A stretch of 8,999 bases of DNA from assembly GCA_047920935.1 (NCBI GenBank), contig JBLRXD010000184.1, forward strand, positions 1 to 8,999, in the 5' to 3' direction. This DNA comes from UBA7803 sp047920935. GTDB taxonomy: Bacteria; Pseudomonadota; Gammaproteobacteria; Pseudomonadales; Azotimanducaceae. This document shows, one piece after another, positions 6,538 to 8,999 of the stretch. The position numbers and the translations under genes were made by a program. Numbering within the stretch: position 1 is the first letter of the stretch; the number at the start of each line of letters is the position of its first letter. The notes beneath the pieces are model-generated. The model had not been told where the DNA came from, ran no database searches, and saw only the letters and a list, made by a program, of their open reading frames with translations.

Positions 6538-7089
6538 ATGATGAGATTCGGTCGATCGGGGTCCAGGCTGCGCGGCAGCCTCGAGTACGGAGCGTGCTTG
6601 CTGGCGCTCTCGCTGTTGGCAGCGCAGGGCTTTTCAGAGCCGTCACCCCTTTCGGCCGATGTTCATCGGTGTGCGCTGGTTGAAGACATGCAGGATCGCC
6701 TCGAGTGCTTTGCCGCGCTCGAGCGTTCTCTTAACGTCGCGGAGGAATCGGCTCTGGCCGGTTCTGCCGGTTCTGCCGGTTCTGCCGGCGAGCCACAGGT
6801 GTTGCTGGCGCCGACTGGTGCCGACGGTTCGGAGTCTGAGTCACGGTCCGTGGCTGGTTCTCAGCAGCAGCCGGCGCTCATCCGCAGTGCCATCATCAAA
6901 CTGCAACAACGTCCACGCGGGGAGTACGTGTTCAGCCTCGCCAACGGCGAGGTCTGGACGCAGGTTCAGCCGCAGTCGTTGCCGTTCGCGGAAGGCGCGA
7001 CGGTCGAGATCCGGCGTACTACTTTCGGCAGCCATCTGTTGTCGCAGGATTCGGGTCGTTCTACCCGGGTACGGCGTATCGACAACTGA
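6538..7089 (+). CDS. Small exported protein of unknown function linked to the receptor
   Basis: This 183-aa protein begins 18 bp after the receptor stop codon, so the two are probably one operon. I do not recognise a named family. Residues 3-12 are basic and 15-32 hydrophobic, giving a signal peptide cleaved near 30-34; C20 does not fit a lipobox. A short conserved-looking piece has two Cys twelve residues apart (R-C45-A-L ... R-L-E-C57-F-A-A-L), resembling the C-A ... R-L-x-C-Y/F-D/A-A-L segment seen at the N-terminus of many small secreted proteobacterial proteins. A Gly/Ser/Ala linker (74-111) includes three G-S-A repeats. The C-terminal domain (about 113-183) is beta-rich with N-G-E-V-W (136-140), G-A-T-V-E-I-R-R (153-160), F-G-S-H-L-L (163-168) and R-V-R-R-I (177-181), resembling small periplasmic beta domains. 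ATG 6538 and 6541 are adjacent; only a weak site (GGGATGG) lies upstream, so translation may depend on coupling to the receptor. Confidence 0.82.
   Translation: MMRFGRSGSRLRGSLEYGACLLALSLLAAQGFSEPSPLSADVHRCALVEDMQDRLECFAALERSLNVAEESALAGSAGSAGSAGEPQVLLAPTGADGSESESRSVAGSQQQPALIRSAIIKLQQRPRGEYVFSLANGEVWTQVQPQSLPFAEGATVEIRRTTFGSHLLSQDSGRSTRVRRIDN
6757..6788 (+). repeat. 9-bp tandem repeat encoding a Gly-Ser-Ala linker
   Basis: GCCGGTTCT is repeated three times exactly (6757-6765, 6766-6774, 6775-6783), followed by GCCGG. It encodes A-G-S repeats between the Cys-containing segment and the C-terminal beta domain. Identical codons in each copy point to recent slippage expansion; the unit keeps the frame, so only linker length would vary. 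Confidence 0.9.
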
Positions 7090-7117
7090 GAATTGCCGCT
7101 TCGCAGCGAGAGCCGGT

Positions 7118-7165
7118 CTCTGTCCAACAAGTCAGCGGGTAAGCGGAAGCCACTCTTGACAGGCA
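7118..7165 (+). promoter_or_regulatory. Two-block element shared by both receptor leaders, copy 2
   Basis: CTCTGTCCAACAA (7118-7130) and CTCTTGACAG (7154-7163, TTGACA at 7156-7161) repeat exactly the blocks found ahead of the first receptor; start-to-core spacing is 38 here against 37 there. The sequence between the blocks is largely different, which makes the blocks themselves look selected. The element starts 29 nt after the small protein's stop codon and 259 nt before the receptor ATG. Confidence 0.5.
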
Positions 7166-7208
7166 GGGTGGCGTTGTTCGACCCTTGGCGCGGAAAGCAG
7201 GGGAGAGA

Positions 7209-7226
7209 GTGGCGCCACGCGGTGGC
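7209..7226. promoter_or_regulatory. Palindrome GTGGCGCCAC with a third GTGGC arm
   Basis: GTGGC (7209-7213) and GCCAC (7214-7218) form a perfect 10-bp palindrome, and GCCAC can also pair with GTGGC (7222-7226) around a GCG loop. It may be an operator or a small RNA hairpin in the second receptor's leader; GC-rich palindromes also occur by chance. Confidence 0.2.
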
Positions 7227-7294
7227 ATCGTGCGCGGCGTCTGCTGAGTTTTCTAGCCGTCAGGCGAGCAGTAAATTTCGATCCGTTGCTTCGT

Positions 7295-7313
7295 GTTCAT
7301 AACTGTTCATAAC
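7295..7313. repeat. Tandem 10-bp repeat GTTCATAAC(T)
   Basis: GTTCATAACT (7295-7304) is followed directly by GTTCATAAC (7305-7313). The period is one helical turn and the AT content is unusual for this DNA. The repeat ends 63 bp before the second receptor's start, which suits an activator site or promoter-proximal element. Confidence 0.45.
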
Positions 7314-7376
7314 AGGGGCGGCTCGGCTGTGCCTGGCGTTCCCGCAGAAATCAGACGTCTCAAGGGGAGATAGTTA

Positions 7377-8999
7377 ATGTCAGTAGTCAGCAGGCGCGGA
7401 GGTGCCCTGGCCGGGGTGGCTTCGCTTGTGATGGGAATGTTTGCGGCGCCAGCCGCTTACGGCCAAGGTGCCATCGAGGAGGTGGTGGTTACCGGTTCGT
7501 ATATCAGGCGGAACACCGCAGACTCGCCGTCGCCACTCACGGTCATCGACCGGTTGAGCATCGAGCAGCAGGGCACCATCGAAATGGTCGACCTGATCGA
7601 TCGCATGACGTTCAACAGCGGTTCGACCAACGCCACCAACGCGTTCAGCGGGGGCGATGCCAGCAACGGTACCGGCAACTTCAATCTCCGCAACCTGGGC
7701 CAAGGTTCCACCCTGGTCTTGCTCGATGGCAAACGCCATGTGGCGCAGAACACCGATGCAGGCGGCAATGCCTTCGTCTCGGTATCAACGCTGGTGCCGA
7801 TCATCGCGATCGAGCGGGTGGAGGTGGTCAAAGACGGCGCCTCGGCACTGTACGGCTCCGATGCGGTGGCCGGCGTGGTGAACATGATCACCCGGAAGAA
7901 CTTCGAGGGGGCGGAAGTCTCGGTCGATTACCGTGCCGATCAGGCCACCTGGGATCAGACCGACGTCACCCTGTCGGGGATCTGGGGTGTCAGTGCGGGT
8001 AATGGCCGCATGGTCGCTTCGGTGGAGTATCTCGATCGCACCGGTCAGCTGATGGGCGATCGACCCAAGGATTTCGGCGGCAGCGTTCCCAGCTCTCTGG
8101 GTCGCAGCTTCCTGCTGCTCAATCCCGCGGCCAGGGCCGGTTTCGGCGCCCTTGGCGACTCCGACTGCGAGCTTGCCGGAGAAGTGTTCGGTGGTGGTGC
8201 TTTCCGCTCGCCGCTCACCGGCCAGGTCAGCAGTCTGCTCGAAGGCAATGGTGGCTGTTTGTACGACGCGACCGGCTTCTTTCCCGTCGTCGGCGACGAA
8301 CGCCGGTTTCTCGCGCACGTCAGTGGGGACTATCAGATCTCCGAGCAGTTGGAGTTCTACGGCTCCCTCGGCCTCGCCGATCAGAACTGGAGCCGCAGAA
8401 ACAGCTTGTTCCCGCTGGTGCGCTTCCCGATCATTCCCGCGGACAGCCCCGGCATGCTCAACGAGCTCGATCGCCGTGGTGTCGACCCGGCAACGATTGG
8501 CGGCGGCGCCATCTTCTTTGGCCGGGTGCTCGGCGGTACGCCGGATACGCCGTTCGACCTGCGCCCGGTGGATACCGATACCCGCTCGTTCCGCGACGAG
8601 TTCCGCACGGTGGGTGGCTTCCGCGGTGATCTGCCGTTCATCGGCGATACCTGGACGTTCGATACCTCATTCACGTACTCCGAGCGTCAGGACCAGACCC
8701 GCAATACCGATACCCGTCAGCAGCAGCTCGAGCTTGCGGTGCAAGGGGTCGGTGGGCCGCGATGCAACCCGCTTGCCCCCAACGCGCGCGGCAGCGGCAA
8801 TCGCGGAGAGGGTGAGTGTTTCTTCTGGAACCCCTTTTTCAGCGGCACGTTCCAGGCCGACGGCAGCCCGCAGACAGATCCCATGCTGAGGAACTCACCG
8901 GAACTGCTGCAGTGGATGGTGGGCCAGATTCGCACGGTTACCCGGAACGAGTTGCAGGTGTTCGACCTGGTGGCCACCGGTGAAGTCTTCGACATGGCC
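7377..8999 (+). CDS. TonB-dependent outer-membrane receptor, second paralogue (3' end beyond window)
   Basis: The frame runs from ATG 7377 to the window edge without a stop (541 codons). GGAG lies 7 nt before the start. Residues 1-29 are a signal peptide (R6-R7, hydrophobic core, A-Y-G before Q30). The TonB box is E34-E-V-V-V-T-G40, followed by S-Y-I-R-R and the plug: S-P-S-P-L-T-V-I (50-57), F-S-G-G-D-A-S (90-96), L-R-N-L-G (104-108), L-V-L-L-D-G-K-R (113-120), V-K-D-G-A-S-A-L-Y-G-S-D (151-162). It aligns without gaps to the first receptor through the plug, roughly 60% identical by eye, and diverges more in the barrel. Cys pairs 264/294 and 463/481 match pairs 280/315 and 484/501 of the first receptor. 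The N-P-F-F ... D-P-M-L-R-N block near 486-510 also has a close match there. This is clearly a duplicate with probably shifted substrate choice; substrate unknown. Confidence 0.93.
   Translation, partial: MSVVSRRGGALAGVASLVMGMFAAPAAYGQGAIEEVVVTGSYIRRNTADSPSPLTVIDRLSIEQQGTIEMVDLIDRMTFNSGSTNATNAFSGGDASNGTGNFNLRNLGQGSTLVLLDGKRHVAQNTDAGGNAFVSVSTLVPIIAIERVEVVKDGASALYGSDAVAGVVNMITRKNFEGAEVSVDYRADQATWDQTDVTLSGIWGVSAGNGRMVASVEYLDRTGQLMGDRPKDFGGSVPSSLGRSFLLLNPAARAGFGALGDSDCELAGEVFGGGAFRSPLTGQVSSLLEGNGGCLYDATGFFPVVGDERRFLAHVSGDYQISEQLEFYGSLGLADQNWSRRNSLFPLVRFPIIPADSPGMLNELDRRGVDPATIGGGAIFFGRVLGGTPDTPFDLRPVDTDTRSFRDEFRTVGGFRGDLPFIGDTWTFDTSFTYSERQDQTRNTDTRQQQLELAVQGVGGPRCNPLAPNARGSGNRGEGECFFWNPFFSGTFQADGSPQTDPMLRNSPELLQWMVGQIRTVTRNELQVFDLVATGEVFDMA

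Larger units (their letters stand above)
7090..7376 (+). promoter_or_regulatory. Leader and promoter region of the second TonB-dependent receptor
   Basis: These 287 bp hold no credible gene. Right after the upstream stop are two weak 4-bp hairpins (CGCT-TCGC-AGCG near 7098-7109 and GAGA-GCCGG-TCTC at 7108-7120) without a T-tract. Next come the shared two-block element (7118-7165), the palindrome GTGGCGCCAC (7209-7218) with a further GTGGC at 7222-7226, an AT-richer stretch with the tandem repeat at 7295-7313, and GGAG (7366-7369) 7 nt before the receptor ATG. Confidence 0.55.

Noticed and set aside
8152..8889. 245-codon plus-strand frame inside the second receptor
   Set aside because: Ser/Arg-rich +1 shadow of the receptor frame, which continues uninterrupted with Cys pairs and receptor motifs.

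Overview
The window is high-GC DNA (roughly 60% or more) with strong Shine-Dalgarno sites, Sec signal peptides, an MscS-family channel and two large TonB-dependent outer-membrane receptors. This points to a Gram-negative proteobacterium. The receptor N-termini (E-E-I/V-I/V-V-T-G-S-Y-I-R-R after the signal peptide) resemble the large receptor sets of Xanthomonadales, Nevskiales or Steroidobacterales-like gammaproteobacteria and of Caulobacterales; that placement is inference. No RNA gene, CRISPR array, insertion sequence or integrase is visible.

Layout. (1) Positions 1-393, minus strand: 5' part of an exported alpha/beta hydrolase of the predicted dienelactone hydrolase type, running off the left edge. 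(2) 394-785: a 392-bp divergent intergenic region with a pair of TGCGCACA repeats close to the channel gene. (3) 786-2300, plus: MscS-type mechanosensitive channel with a GTG start. (4) 2387-3253, plus: sulfotransferase-like P-loop protein whose best start is a rare AUA codon 5 nt after a perfect AAGGAGG. (5) 3254-3501: leader region. (6) 3502-6519, plus: complete TonB-dependent receptor of 1005 aa. (7) 6538-7089, plus: small exported protein of 183 aa, 18 bp behind the receptor and probably in its operon. (8) 7090-7376: second leader region. (9) 7377-8999, plus: a second, paralogous TonB-dependent receptor, open at the right edge (541 codons present).

The most interesting part is the receptor - small exported protein - receptor cluster. 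The two receptors are clear paralogues: near-identical TonB-box and plug blocks and two Cys pairs at matching places. Each is preceded, 26-29 nt after the upstream stop codon, by the same two-part DNA element: an identical CTCTGTCCAACAA, then 24-25 nt later an identical CTCTTGACAG. This suggests a segmental duplication that kept a shared control element, and hence co-regulated uptake of related substrates, with the small protein as a possible periplasmic partner. The substrate cannot be read from the sequence. The channel and the sulfotransferase-like gene may be co-transcribed with each other but have no obvious link to the receptors.
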